Below, piece after piece: positions 1 through 9,839 of a stretch of 55,628 nt of DNA. How positions within the stretch are numbered: position 1 is the first letter of the stretch; each line of letters opens with the position of its first letter. Below the pieces are notes generated by a model that saw only the letters and a program-made list of their open reading frames with translations, did not search any database and was not told where the DNA came from. The stretch is from JAISFI01 sp031553775 (lineage in GTDB: Bacteria; Bacteroidota; Bacteroidia; Bacteroidales; Azobacteroidaceae): the NCBI GenBank assembly GCA_031553775.1, contig JAVBLA010000052.1, positions 1 to 55,628 of the forward strand. Reading direction: 5' to 3'. The position numbers were made by a program, and so were the translations under genes.

Positions 1-3000
1 TACCCTTCCGGAGTCTGGACCATCTTTAACTGCCCGTCTTCGTAGATCTTGTTCCCCACATAATCCGTTACTGTCTGCGATGATATCTGGTTGCTGCCCA
101 GTTCCCGGGTTTCTGTCATCGGAACCTCGATACCTGTAGCCGTAATATGTTTCACCCTCAGCTTCACGCCTGATGCCGAATAGGTATAAATCGTTTGGTG
201 ACCCTGCCTGGTTTGCAGTTCCTCCGGCAAATTTAAGTAATTATACCGGATCCTGCTAATATTTTTGTTTACATCCCAGATTCGTCTTCCATTGACATCA
301 TAAGCATAATCGTCATACAGGGGATCGCTTTCATCTTTGAATTCCATTACTCCTGAAAGCAACACATTTCCGGCATAATCCGTAACATTGGTCAGCTGAT
401 TACCATTGTAAGACATATTCAGGTTATCGATTTCTCCATAAGTATTCTGTTTCCGGATGCCACTGCCGGTAGTACCGGATACACCATGCCGCCGGAGCAT
501 TTCAATATTCCCGTGTTTATCATAGGAAAGATGTTCGCTGAACCTTCCTGCATTACCGGTCAGGCCATCCCCTTCCCCGTAATTTCCTTCTGTCAGGCGG
601 TTCAGGCCATCGTAACGATAGCTGTAGCCTTTTTTTGTTTCTGTTCCTATCCGGACGATCGAGGCACTGATATTTCCATTGTAATAAGTATCTCCTCCCG
701 TTACAGGATTAGTAGTATAATACAGCTCCTGCTTGAAGTTCGGACTGGATTGACCGGTCAGCCAACCGCGGATGTTGTAATCATAGGTGGTAGTTTCCTT
801 ATCTCCCAGTTTTTTGCTTTGTACTCTTCCCAGTTCATCGTAGGCCAGATGGGAAACGAGTTCCCGGGTGCCGCCATTGAGGGTGTGGTGAGTATCTATG
901 GGCCGGCCGGCATGGTCATAGCTATATTCATATAGTTCAGTTAACAGAGGAACCGAAGGAGATGTATGTTCCTTCAGGACTTTGAGGGGTTGACCGGTAA
1001 AGTTATAAAGGGTGTACTCCCTGTCGAATCCCCCGAGGTGGTTGGTGGATATCTGCTGGATGACACGGCCTTTGTCGTCATAGTAAAAAGCGGTGGTGAC
1101 AATCTCTCCCGAACCATCCAGCAAATGGGTACGGGTGCCCGTTAAAAGGCCTTTGGCGGAAAGAGTAGTATCCTGCATGTTTACATAGCGTTTGCCATAT
1201 CCTTTCCTGTGTCTATAAGGAAATGTGTTCCGAAAATATTGGCCCTGTGAAAGCAGGAGCTCGTAGTCGTCGTAATAATTAACGGTGAGTACTTTGTCAT
1301 AGGTAATCCGGGGAAGGACATCCCAGGTGTAGCCGTAGTGGCCGGGCTGTACTTGCTCGACGACCAGCAGATTGTTGATTTCTTCGCAAAGTTCGTCGTG
1401 GGATTTGGAGTCGGTATATACTCCGGTAAGCAATATCTTGCCGAAAATATCGTATTTTGCAAAAGACCATTCGTTTTTATTATTGGCCCGTTGCTCCCCG
1501 TTCTGCGAAAGAATCATCCTGTCTGCTTTATCATAAACATAACGTATCGAGTCACAGCCGGGGATGCACTTGACAATGCAACGGTTACGCTGGTCGTAGC
1601 AGTAGAAATAGGCATATTTTTTTATGACTTCTGTATTCGGGCTAAAAACGGTTGTGGTATTTTTAGTGGAATCCGCAGCCAGTGGAGGCAAAACATATAC
1701 CTGATTTCCAAAGTCGTCATAGATGTAATAGGTGTCATAAGCAATAGTTTCATTCATTTGCCGGGTCAAAACAACCTGGGAGAGTTTGTTCTTAAATACA
1801 TAAGATATATTACCATCTTCATCTGTGATCTGAGTGACAAATAATTCACCCGGGGCATGATTCCCTTTATATCTGAAGCTGCTTTCATTTTCAAGCTCAT
1901 AGAACGAGCAGACTAAATAGGTATGATTGTTGGTCAGGTAAGCGGTTTTAGAATTTTTCCCTCCTTGCCATGCCTGTCCTGGCAATAATAGCTGTTCTAT
2001 CCTATTCAAAGGGGATGCCTCATAAACGTTTTCTGAGAAAGGACGTTCATCATTGTATGCTTCCGGGCCTTTTGCATTATTTTTGATTATAGGGAATGAA
2101 ATGAAACTACCGTCGTTATCGTCGATAGGCGTCGGTAGCCAAGTCTTACTTTTTCTTCCATAAAAGTCATATTCCTGAATAGTGACAAGATCGGATTTAT
2201 CAGGCGTAAATCTTCTCTGTATGGTTTGCTCAAGCCGTCCTAAAGCATCAAGGTAGCTGATCTGCTGGAGGCATTGTTCTGAGTTAAGGTCTTTTGCATT
2301 ATCAGCTGCAAATAGAGGTATAATGGTCAGGATATAGTTTCGGCTCAAACTCGGAAATAGATTCCCATACGGAAAAGATCCTTGAATAGAAGTGGTAATT
2401 AATCCGTTCTGGCTGGTACCTTCCGAAACAACATAATAAGTTCCGGGCGGCAGGTCATTTTTTCTCAGCCACGCATGGGTGGTGTCCGGACAACATCCTG
2501 TTCCTGAATAATTATCATTGGATGCAATACAATTACCCAGGCAATCCAACAAATAGACATAAGTGTCGGAGAGTTCCGAACCACAGTGTGAAACAACAAT
2601 GTCTAATTTCTCTGTGATAGTGAATTCGTAGTATACATCTTTATTTTTTCCTCTTTTATATTTATTGGAAAATTCTTTCGTGTTTTTTGTATCGGTATAA
2701 TAGAAAAAAGTCTTATATACACCGGCATTTATAGGATCATCCACTGTGTTCCCCAGAGAATAAAATATTTTTTCAATATTTGTTGTTATATTCCCATTTT
2801 GGGTAGCACCTTCCGAAACAACATAATAAGTTCCGGCAGGCAGATCGTTGATTTCCAAAACGATACGTCCGGAATCCTGGCAATGGAAATACTCACTGTA
2901 ATAATTATTATCAGCCAATAAATTTCCGGAAGCATCCAGCAAATAGATGTAAGTATCAGTAACTTCAGATCCGCAGTGAGAAATCTTCAGATCCGTAACA

Positions 3001-3971
3001 TGTGTGGTTTCGAAACGATAGAATACATCGTTTCCGGTATATCCGTTGTAATTGTCAGTGTAATTATTAGTATTTGACGTATGGCTGTATGAAAATGCAC
3101 CTCTGGGTATTGTGCCGATTTTTATAGGATTATCTATTTCATTTCCAATAGGATAAGATATGGATCCTTTGATGTGGGTCGTTATGATTCCGGTTACATT
3201 ATGACCTTTCGAAACAGCATAATAAATCCCAGCCGATAAATTCCATTCCTTTAAATAAGATTGTTTGGTAATTCCACATCCGCCTCTGCCTGAAAAATCG
3301 TTATTTTCGGCAACCATCCCTCCGTCTTCATCGAGCAGATACAGGTAAGTGTCGGCAAGTTCGGAATCGCAATGAGAAATTTCAATATCCATGTCTTGTG
3401 TTAATACAATCTTGTAAAAGACCTGATGAGATTGATTCGAATAACACCTGGTATTTCTGGTATCGGATATGGAAAAAGGTTCATTAAAAGTTCCCAGAAA
3501 AACAGGCTCTTCAAAAGAATCTCCTTCGTATTCTGCTATTTTAACACCTGTCATCCGGATGTATATTTCTCCATTTGCAAAAGTACCTTCACATATACAG
3601 TAGTAGGTGCCGGCTTCGATATTGGTTTGTATTTGTCCGTTTCCTTCTGAAAAAGAACACATGGAAGAATTGGACTCATTTAAAAGATCGCCGGATTCAT
3701 TTAGTAGATAAACAATTGTATAAGGAAGTCTTGAGCCACAGGTCGATAATGTTAATCTCACAGGACACTCGACGGAAAACCTATAAATAACATCACATGT
3801 GGATTTTCCTGCATAATGATTTTCACCGCCGGATGTATTGACAAGATCGTCAAAGATGAAGGAGCCATTGTTGGTACTTCCCACATCTATGGCATAGTCA
3901 TCAAACGGAACTTGCGAGATTGTTTTTCCACAGGACAATAGTAAAACGATAATAAATAATATTCTTGTCAT
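1..3971 (-). CDS. DUF6443/RHS-repeat surface protein with four N-terminal PPC-like domains (partial)
   Basis: The reading frame is open from the ATG at 3971 to the window edge, at least 1323 codons, so the C-terminus is missing. The first 20 residues form a signal sequence with a lipobox-like LLSC (Cys14), suggesting a lipoprotein. About 500 residues follow with four repeats ending in GTYYVVSEG-like strands (also GTYYCICEG, GIYYAVSKG), typical of bacterial pre-peptidase C-terminal (PPC) beta-sandwiches. Then comes a DUF6443-like segment (starting near NYILTIIPL, with YLDALGRLEQT) and YD/RHS repeats such as YDELGRVQSK, YRYDGLNRLTEG and YDKHGNIEML. RHS proteins build a beta-cage shell that often encloses a variable C-terminal domain, which would lie outside this window. 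The gene starts 12 bases after the stop of the upstream RHS gene and is probably cotranscribed with it. The PPC plus DUF6443 fusion is the odd part. Surface location is inferred. Confidence 0.85.
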   Translation of the reverse strand, partial: MTRILFIIVLLLSCGKTISQVPFDDYAIDVGSTNNGSFIFDDLVNTSGGENHYAGKSTCDVIYRFSVECPVRLTLSTCGSRLPYTIVYLLNESGDLLNESNSSMCSFSEGNGQIQTNIEAGTYYCICEGTFANGEIYIRMTGVKIAEYEGDSFEEPVFLGTFNEPFSISDTRNTRCYSNQSHQVFYKIVLTQDMDIEISHCDSELADTYLYLLDEDGGMVAENNDFSGRGGCGITKQSYLKEWNLSAGIYYAVSKGHNVTGIITTHIKGSISYPIGNEIDNPIKIGTIPRGAFSYSHTSNTNNYTDNYNGYTGNDVFYRFETTHVTDLKISHCGSEVTDTYIYLLDASGNLLADNNYYSEYFHCQDSGRIVLEINDLPAGTYYVVSEGATQNGNITTNIEKIFYSLGNTVDDPINAGVYKTFFYYTDTKNTKEFSNKYKRGKNKDVYYEFTITEKLDIVVSHCGSELSDTYVYLLDCLGNCIASNDNYSGTGCCPDTTHAWLRKNDLPPGTYYVVSEGTSQNGLITTSIQGSFPYGNLFPSLSRNYILTIIPLFAADNAKDLNSEQCLQQISYLDALGRLEQTIQRRFTPDKSDLVTIQEYDFYGRKSKTWLPTPIDDNDGSFISFPIIKNNAKGPEAYNDERPFSENVYEASPLNRIEQLLLPGQAWQGGKNSKTAYLTNNHTYLVCSFYELENESSFRYKGNHAPGELFVTQITDEDGNISYVFKNKLSQVVLTRQMNETIAYDTYYIYDDFGNQVYVLPPLAADSTKNTTTVFSPNTEVIKKYAYFYCYDQRNRCIVKCIPGCDSIRYVYDKADRMILSQNGEQRANNKNEWSFAKYDIFGKILLTGVYTDSKSHDELCEEINNLLVVEQVQPGHYGYTWDVLPRITYDKVLTVNYYDDYELLLSQGQYFRNTFPYRHRKGYGKRYVNMQDTTLSAKGLLTGTRTHLLDGSGEIVTTAFYYDDKGRVIQQISTNHLGGFDREYTLYNFTGQPLKVLKEHTSPSVPLLTELYEYSYDHAGRPIDTHHTLNGGTRELVSHLAYDELGRVQSKKLGDKETTTYDYNIRGWLTGQSSPNFKQELYYTTNPVTGGDTYYNGNISASIVRIGTETKKGYSYRYDGLNRLTEGNYGEGDGLTGNAGRFSEHLSYDKHGNIEMLRRHGVSGTTGSGIRKQNTYGEIDNLNMSYNGNQLTNVTDYAGNVLLSGVMEFKDESDPLYDDYAYDVNGRRIWDVNKNISRIRYNYLNLPEELQTRQGHQTIYTYSASGVKLRVKHITATGIEVPMTETRELGSNQISSQTVTDYVGNKIYEDGQLKMVQTPEG

Positions 3972-3983
3972 GTCGATCGGTTT

Positions 3984-6974
3984 TTATTGGTTGCGGTAAT
4001 GATACTGGAGATATTTGATAATTTTTCTATCCTGGTCGGAAACAGATTCTAAACGGTCAAAATCATCATATTCATAATTAATTATTTTTCCGGAAGGATC
4101 CATAATTTTTGATATTCCTATCAACGGTTTAAATTCTTTAATGATGATTTCAGTGTTTTTGATTGAATATAATGCATTGATCAGCGTTTCTGTTAACTTA
4201 TTGAAATCCAGCTTGTCTTCAATACCTGTCAGCCCCGGAACTGTTTTTATTTGTTCTATTGTCGCATTTTTTATTTCAGCAAGAAGATATATGCCTCCCC
4301 AGACATAAACGGTATTCATTCCCTTGTAATCCGTTTTTTGAATGATGTTCCCGGAGTTGTCATAAATATACTTATTAAAAGTCGATAAATAAGAATCAAA
4401 ACTAAAATCAGGGATCGATAGCGGTTGTCGTATTTCTGTCGATTTTTCTTCGGATAGAAAAATGAAACCATTTTCTTTCTCCTGGTATATATTATATTTT
4501 CCTTCGATAATTCCCTGTCCGGAAACTGATTTTTGTTCTTTTACCGGATATTTCAACAGGTTTTTCTGTAGCATTTTTTTATGTACCGGATCCAAATCGG
4601 AACTATTTACGTATTGATATTTGTGAGAAATTGTTTTGCCCTGGTTTACTATTTCTTCATTGACTATTTGCCCCCTGGGGTTATAAAAATATTTTATTTT
4701 ATTCGTTAAATTTGCACTATTCTTTTGATAATATGTTTCAATAACTTCAGTTAACGGATAATCTCCCGTAATCATTCTGGTCAGATAAAAATAAGAATAT
4801 GCTAATTCCGCGTACGGTTGATATGGCAGTTGCCGGTTGTAGTCATATTGATATTCTTTTGAATAGACCGGATGGTTTTCAGTATCATAATATCGTTCTG
4901 AGATTAATTTTCCTCTTTGTGTATGCAGAGAAATATTTTTTGAAAAGAAATTATCTATATAATCAGGTGAATATGAGATTAGATTCAGTGTTTGTATCTT
5001 TTTATCAGAGTACTGGTTATTATCGATGTCAGGGATAAGGCTGTAATCTGAAAAGCAGTACTCAATGAAACCTTCTTTAGTTAGTACGGAAACACTTGAA
5101 TAACCAATATGCGTTTTATCTTCCGTGTGTAAAAAACTTCCGTAAGGAGAATATTCTTTTCGGTGCAGGCTGAATGGTATCGGTAAAATGGGGGTTGTTT
5201 GCAGGTTTGAGAATTTTCTAAAATACCTTGGGGTATGAAGTAGAATTCCAGAGGAAAAATGAGAATTATTGTCAGATATTTTGTGGTATATAAATTCTTT
5301 ATCAATTATTGAGTCAGTTTCGCTATAGTAATTTTTTATTTGTTTGATTCTTACTCCACCGGCTTCTTTTTCGTCTGAATAAATTTTGAGATATGGCAAA
5401 TTCTGGCTTTCAAGATCTTTGGTAACTTTACTACTGTATGTATTACCTTCATAGATAAAACCGGTATATCCTCCTGTAGGATATTGGATTTTTTTCAGCA
5501 TGCCCATTTTCGCAATATGAAAATTGGGAATAGCTTCATAGTAGGGCTCGTCATCTTCTATGATTTCACCGTGCGATTCTTCAAAATTACTATTTGTAAC
5601 TGTGTATTGGTGATGCACTCGCTGTATTGTTCCGTTAAAAAATCCCCAATGATCCACTCCCTGTCCAAGTAAAGGGAATGATTTGTTTTCATCGCAGTAT
5701 TCGAAAAAATAATTTTCATTTTGACTCAAACTGATTCTTTTTAGAAACAAAACAGGCCTGCCTCCTTCGGCAAAACCGACTTTGGAATTTTGTGTAACAG
5801 TGTCACTATAGATATATGAAAATGAAATAGACTTCATTTCTTCTATTTCCAAAGCATCTTCTACTGCTATTCTATGAAGCAATGAAATCGTAGGAATTTC
5901 AATATATTGATAGTATTTCTCAATGGTATTGGGAAGCGCTTCTACTTTTTCTTTTTTACGGCTTATGTATGAAAAGGTAATGGAAAAATTATCCGATTTG
6001 ATTTTTTTAAGCGGAGCAATACGATCCATCGTATTTAAATAGCCATATGCATATCCGTTTGATACTTTTCGTGGGACAATATAGTCATCCCACTCCTCTG
6101 TACTGGATGCATAATATTTTGTATTGGCATTGTATTCGACAGTTCCGTATTCAAACGTAATTTTCCTTCCATTCGGGGCCAGTATGCTTGTTAAATTCCA
6201 GCAGGTATTTGGCCCATCCTGATCGGGATATAAAAAATTGGGTTTCCGGTCGATTCTCATAGCGGAACTTGGAATGGATCCTTCTTCGAATGTATACAAA
6301 TATCCGTCTCCTGTATGTATTTCAAATTTTATTTTACCATTTATAATTATAGCATTGATTTTATACTCACCCGAAGGATATTTTGTATTGTATACATAGA
6401 TTGTATCCGATTGTCCAAAAGAAAAGGATCCTGTGTGATCTCCAAATCTGAATGTAAATACGTCAGGGGTTGTTTCATATAAAAAACCTGAAATGTCCCA
6501 TGTGTAAATAGGATATCCCAATCCATAGAGAGCCTGTATTATTTTCCCATTATTAAATAATCCTTCTTCTCCTGATTTCGATTTTTGTTTGCTAAAGTTT
6601 AAATATCCTCTCCAAGGGTCATAATGACTATGACCCGATTCTTCATCAGGAATTCCTTTTATCTGACGGGTAATACATCCACCGACATTTAAATTCCATC
6701 CTAATCCCAGATGTCCTATAGGTTCGCTTTTAAGTCCGTTGGAAATATATTCAATAGATATAGGCATCTCAAAATCTTTATCTTTATATGTGAAGATAGG
6801 TACACTTACCATAAGACTTCCTGTATATAAGTTAGCGGCAACTTTATTTTTTTCCATGTCCATAATAGGTATGGCATCTTCAAAAGAGAGGTAATCATTC
6901 TGTCCAAATAATTGAAATCCCAATATATTCAGAATGAAGGATGTAAGGAAAACAACCGGTTTAACTCTTTTCAT
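3984..6974 (-). CDS. YD/RHS-repeat cell-surface protein, partner of the DUF6443 gene
   Basis: The protein has 996 residues from the ATG at 6974. This start was chosen over an in-frame start 38 codons upstream because it places a classical signal peptide (MKRVKPVVFLTSF..LFGQ) at the N-terminus. The segment after the signal (MDMEKNKVAANLYTGS, IGHLGLGWNLNVGGCITR) is the SpvB/RHS-like entry domain common in Bacteroidetes. The C-terminus carries YD-type motifs (YIYDNSGNIIQKTDYKG, VYVWGGIYLLAEIKNAT, INYEYDDFDRLESVSDQD) and stops without a toxin-like tip. This kind of protein is often paired with a DUF6443 protein, as here, with only 9 bases between stop codon and next start codon region. A weak -7-like TATTTTTG lies on the minus strand at 7010-7017 without a good -33. 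Function is unknown; a secreted or surface structural role is inferred. Confidence 0.8.
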   Translation of the reverse strand: MKRVKPVVFLTSFILNILGFQLFGQNDYLSFEDAIPIMDMEKNKVAANLYTGSLMVSVPIFTYKDKDFEMPISIEYISNGLKSEPIGHLGLGWNLNVGGCITRQIKGIPDEESGHSHYDPWRGYLNFSKQKSKSGEEGLFNNGKIIQALYGLGYPIYTWDISGFLYETTPDVFTFRFGDHTGSFSFGQSDTIYVYNTKYPSGEYKINAIIINGKIKFEIHTGDGYLYTFEEGSIPSSAMRIDRKPNFLYPDQDGPNTCWNLTSILAPNGRKITFEYGTVEYNANTKYYASSTEEWDDYIVPRKVSNGYAYGYLNTMDRIAPLKKIKSDNFSITFSYISRKKEKVEALPNTIEKYYQYIEIPTISLLHRIAVEDALEIEEMKSISFSYIYSDTVTQNSKVGFAEGGRPVLFLKRISLSQNENYFFEYCDENKSFPLLGQGVDHWGFFNGTIQRVHHQYTVTNSNFEESHGEIIEDDEPYYEAIPNFHIAKMGMLKKIQYPTGGYTGFIYEGNTYSSKVTKDLESQNLPYLKIYSDEKEAGGVRIKQIKNYYSETDSIIDKEFIYHKISDNNSHFSSGILLHTPRYFRKFSNLQTTPILPIPFSLHRKEYSPYGSFLHTEDKTHIGYSSVSVLTKEGFIEYCFSDYSLIPDIDNNQYSDKKIQTLNLISYSPDYIDNFFSKNISLHTQRGKLISERYYDTENHPVYSKEYQYDYNRQLPYQPYAELAYSYFYLTRMITGDYPLTEVIETYYQKNSANLTNKIKYFYNPRGQIVNEEIVNQGKTISHKYQYVNSSDLDPVHKKMLQKNLLKYPVKEQKSVSGQGIIEGKYNIYQEKENGFIFLSEEKSTEIRQPLSIPDFSFDSYLSTFNKYIYDNSGNIIQKTDYKGMNTVYVWGGIYLLAEIKNATIEQIKTVPGLTGIEDKLDFNKLTETLINALYSIKNTEIIIKEFKPLIGISKIMDPSGKIINYEYDDFDRLESVSDQDRKIIKYLQYHYRNQ

Positions 6975-7299
6975 AAGTTTGATTATTAAAGTGACATATA
7001 AGAAGTTTTCAAAAATATATTTTTGCGAATATAATATAAAAGTGTGAATTTTCAATTCATTTTTGTGTTTTTTTGATAATAATTCCATAAATAAGAGTAG
7101 GAGAGAGATGATTTGGTCAGTTGTTTATTGGGCATGCTTCTAAAACAAGTAGTTTTGAAGATTCTTTATTTTTTATACATTCACCGGTTAAAAACGTATT
7201 GAGGTATTGGTGTGCTTTTAGTATTTCGTGTGTTTTAATTATGATATAGAAGAAGGCTCTAATGAAAGGAAAAAATATTCCCAAATAAGATAAGTAAAA
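6975..7299. other. Intergenic stretch, AT-rich, no gene seen
   Basis: This 325-base gap separates the RHS pair from nth. It is AT-rich, has no plausible reading frame, and probably holds the promoter of the RHS pair. The only -7-like match, on the minus strand at 7010-7017, lacks a matching -33 box. I see no strong hairpin followed by a T run. Confidence 0.5.
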
Positions 7300-7944
7300 T
7301 TACCGAAAAATTCTACCCTCGAAATATTTACAATAACCCTGCAACCCACAGGCATCGCAATGAGGATTCCGGGCCGTACAGACATACCGTCCGTGTAAAA
7401 TCAACCAATGATGAGCGATGGGAAGTAATTTCCCCGGAATATGTTTGACTAACTCCTTTTCCGTTTCCAATGGAGTTTTAGATTGATTAGTCAATCCGAT
7501 ACGGTTCGAGACCCGGAATACATGCGTATCTACCGGCATTGCAGGCTGGTCGAACACTACAGCAGCGATAACATTCGCCGTTTTTCGTCCTACACCGGGA
7601 AGTTTGACTAATTCCTTAACATCGGAAGGAACGGTACTGTTAAAATCTTTTACCAGCATTTGAGCCATCCCTACCAGATGTTTGGATTTATTATTCGGAT
7701 AAGAAACACTCTTGATATATTCGAAAATACTTTCGGGATTCGATGCAGCCATCACTTCCGGGGTCGGAAATGCCTCGAAGAGGGGAGGAGTTACCATGTT
7801 AACCCGCTTATCCGTGCATTGTGCGGAGAGAATAACAGCTACCAATAAATGAAAAGGATTATCGTAATGAAGCTCGGTTTCCGCAACGGGAATATTGGCT
7901 TCAAACCATTCAATCACTTTTTTATATCGTTCTTTGGTAGTCAT
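7300..7944 (-). CDS. nth: Endonuclease III (DNA glycosylase/AP lyase)
   Basis: This 214-residue protein matches the usual length of Nth, the base-excision repair enzyme that removes oxidised pyrimidines and nicks the abasic site. The helix-hairpin-helix LPGVGRKTANV (115-125) carries the catalytic lysine at 121, and the GPD-type aspartate is D139 in VDTHVFRV. Four cysteines at 189, 196, 199 and 205 show the C-x6-C-x2-C-x5-C spacing of the [4Fe-4S] cluster. It begins five bases after pheS and is probably transcribed with it. Start is ATG. All key residues are present. Confidence 0.97.
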   Translation of the reverse strand: MTTKERYKKVIEWFEANIPVAETELHYDNPFHLLVAVILSAQCTDKRVNMVTPPLFEAFPTPEVMAASNPESIFEYIKSVSYPNNKSKHLVGMAQMLVKDFNSTVPSDVKELVKLPGVGRKTANVIAAVVFDQPAMPVDTHVFRVSNRIGLTNQSKTPLETEKELVKHIPGKLLPIAHHWLILHGRYVCTARNPHCDACGLQGYCKYFEGRIFR

Positions 7945-7949
7945 TGCTG

Positions 7950-8969
7950 TCAGTATGCCGATTCAAACTGCCGCAAAAAGCGTATATCGTTTTCCGAGAA
8001 CATCCGTAAGTCCTTGACCTGGAATTTCAGGTTGGTAATCCGTTCGATTCCCATTCCCAAAGCATAACCGGTGTATGTAGTACTGTCAATACCACAGTTT
8101 TCCAATACATTCGGGTCGACCATCCCGCAACCTAAAATTTCTACCCATCCGGTGTGCTTGCAGAAAGGACATCCTTTGCCTCCGCAGAGGTTGCAACTGA
8201 TATCCATCTCGGCACTGGGTTCCGTGAAAGGGAAAAAAGACGGGCGCAGACGAATTTTTGTGTCTGCTCCGAACATTTCTTTAGCGAAAAAGAGCAGGGT
8301 CTGACGCAAATCGGCAAACGAAACATTTTTATCGATATACAAGGCCTCCACCTGATGGAAGAAACAATGTGCACGATAGGAAATCGCTTCATTCCGGTAC
8401 ACTCTCCCTGGACAAATAATACGGATGGGAGGTTCTTCTTTTTCCATTACCCGGGTTTGTACCGAGGACGTATGCGTACGAAGCAATACCTCGGGATTAT
8501 GGGCAATGAAAAAAGTATCCTGCATATCCCGCGCCGGATGATCGTCCGCAAAATTCAGGGAAGAGAAAACATGCCAGTCATCTTCAATTTCAGGACCTTC
8601 CGCAATACTGAAACCCAAACGGTTGAAAATATCACAGATTTCTTTTTTGACGATAGACAAGGGGTGGCGGGTACCTACCCTGTACGGATAAGAAGTGCGG
8701 GTAAGATCGATTGTATCCACATCTGTCTGTTTATTATCAAAAGCTTCTTTCAACTCGTTGAATTTATCCTGAGCCTTGTTCTTGAGATCATTGAGCCGTT
8801 GCCCGATTTCCCTTTTTTCTTCGGCGGCAACAGTCCGGAAATCGTTCATCAAAGACGATACTTCTCCTTTTTTACTCAGATATTTAATGCGCAACGCTTC
8901 CAATTCTTCATTGGATCCGGCTTTTAAAGCTTCTATTTCCTGTACTAACAGGTTGATTTTATCGATCAT
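7950..8969 (-). CDS. pheS: Phenylalanine-tRNA ligase alpha subunit
   Basis: The protein has 339 residues, normal for PheS, and charges tRNA-Phe as an alpha2-beta2 complex with PheT, which is not in this window. The N-terminal coiled coil (about 1-85) is followed by the class II core: the HPLSIV segment near 102, DDWHVFSSLNFADDHPARDMQDTFF with the class II motif 2 region near RVYRNEAISYRAHCFFHQVE, and GMGIERITNLKF as motif 3. A cysteine-rich insertion (CNLCGGKGCPFCKHTG) is seen, as in several bacterial PheS proteins. A -7 promoter match lies just upstream. The heptamer island starts about 40 bases upstream of the start codon. Confidence 0.97.
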   Translation of the reverse strand: MIDKINLLVQEIEALKAGSNEELEALRIKYLSKKGEVSSLMNDFRTVAAEEKREIGQRLNDLKNKAQDKFNELKEAFDNKQTDVDTIDLTRTSYPYRVGTRHPLSIVKKEICDIFNRLGFSIAEGPEIEDDWHVFSSLNFADDHPARDMQDTFFIAHNPEVLLRTHTSSVQTRVMEKEEPPIRIICPGRVYRNEAISYRAHCFFHQVEALYIDKNVSFADLRQTLLFFAKEMFGADTKIRLRPSFFPFTEPSAEMDISCNLCGGKGCPFCKHTGWVEILGCGMVDPNVLENCGIDSTTYTGYALGMGIERITNLKFQVKDLRMFSENDIRFLRQFESAY

Positions 8970-8994
8970 CTTATCGCTTGTTTTCTTTAGAATG

Positions 8995-9002
8995 CAAAGG
9001 TA
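8995..9002 (-). promoter_or_regulatory. Candidate -7 promoter element for pheS-nth
   Basis: On the minus strand the bases read TACCTTTG, a full match to the Bacteroidetes -7 consensus TAnnTTTG, about 26 bases before the pheS start. No clear TTTG is seen 19-21 bases further upstream; that position falls at the edge of the heptamer repeat. Confidence 0.5.
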
Positions 9003-9010
9003 GAAAAAAA

Positions 9011-9156
9011 AGTTAAGAGTTAAGAATTAAGAATTAAGAATTAGATTGTGAAATCCGGTAGAGTTGTTCGTTTAAGCTTTAAAGAGCTGAAGATGATGTT
9101 TTATCAGGAATTCGAAGAATCCCAACTCTTAACTCTTAATTCTTAACTCTTAACTT
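9011..9156. repeat. Self-complementary heptamer-repeat island between pheS and tcdA
   Basis: The left block (about 9013-9044) is built of GTTAAGA/ATTAAGA units and the right block (about 9123-9155) of the reverse complement (TCTTAAC/TCTTAAT). The two blocks could pair across a loop of roughly 80 bases. The right block encodes the last residues and TAA stop of tcdA (9143-9145). Confidence 0.85.
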
Positions 9157-9835
9157 TCGAGACAACGTCTCGAATTACTAATCCCGCCAACGTAAACCCA
9201 AACGCCGCAGTAACATGAGCCACAGTCCCTTTGGTTTGTCCTTCTACTAATTCATCGCTGAAAACACAGGTGAATTTTTTGGAAGGAAAGAGATTGTTTT
9301 TCTTTATTTTTCTTCGGAGGGCAGCAGCTAACGGGCATCCGTGTACTTTCCAGAATTCAGCGGTTTGTATCCGGGTGGGGTCTAATTTCAAAGCGGCTCC
9401 CATGGAGGAAAAGAAAGTGGTTCCGGTTTGAGTGGCGCTGATCATCAGGTGTATTTTGCAATCGGTCATATCGATGGCATCGAGGATGTAATCGTATGTT
9501 TCCAGGTAGAAAGATGCCGAGGTGTTTTCATCGTACATCTGTGCGATATCTGTGATTTCAGCTTCGGGATTGATAGATTGCAGGCGTTTTTTTAGTACGG
9601 TAGTTTTGAGTTCTCCTACCGTTTCAACAGTAGCCGGTAATTGCCTGTTGATGTTCGAGGTGCAGATCCGGTCGAAATCCACAAGAGTCAGATGCCCGAT
9701 TCCCGTGCGGATCAGGCTTTCTGCGCACCATCCGCCAACACCCCCCACGCCAAAGAGGATTACCCGTGTTTTTTTCAGGCGTTGCATCACTTCATCACCC
9801 AGGAGCAGGCTGGTCCGTTGAAAAATATCTTCCAT
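9143..9835 (-). CDS. tcdA: tRNA threonylcarbamoyladenosine dehydratase (ThiF/MoeB/HesA family)
   Basis: From the ATG at 9835 the protein has 230 residues. This start was preferred to one 38 codons upstream because that extension would run deep into the phosphatase gene, and MEDIFQRTSLLLGDE matches the family's N-terminus. TcdA (CsdL) adenylates and cyclises t6A37 of tRNAs to ct6A. The nucleotide-binding GVGGVGGWCAE lies at 29-39, followed by LVDFDRICTSNINRQL, as in E1-like enzymes. CPLAAALRRKIKK and the C-terminal GTVAHVTAAFGFTLAG also fit. The gene starts four bases after the phosphatase stop, so the two are likely cotranscribed. Its last three codons and stop lie inside a heptamer-repeat island. 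Confidence 0.92.
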   Translation of the reverse strand: MEDIFQRTSLLLGDEVMQRLKKTRVILFGVGGVGGWCAESLIRTGIGHLTLVDFDRICTSNINRQLPATVETVGELKTTVLKKRLQSINPEAEITDIAQMYDENTSASFYLETYDYILDAIDMTDCKIHLMISATQTGTTFFSSMGAALKLDPTRIQTAEFWKVHGCPLAAALRRKIKKNNLFPSKKFTCVFSDELVEGQTKGTVAHVTAAFGFTLAGLVIRDVVSKVKS

Positions 9836-9839
9836 GGAA

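Noticed and set aside
486..1844. Plus-strand and short minus-strand frames over 486-1844
   Set aside because: They lie opposite or out of phase with the long RHS/DUF6443 frame, which reads without a break from 3971 to the edge, and have no known domain.
8154..8927. A 257-codon plus-strand frame opposite pheS
   Set aside because: It is antisense to a well-conserved pheS; the translated product has no recognisable domain or signal.
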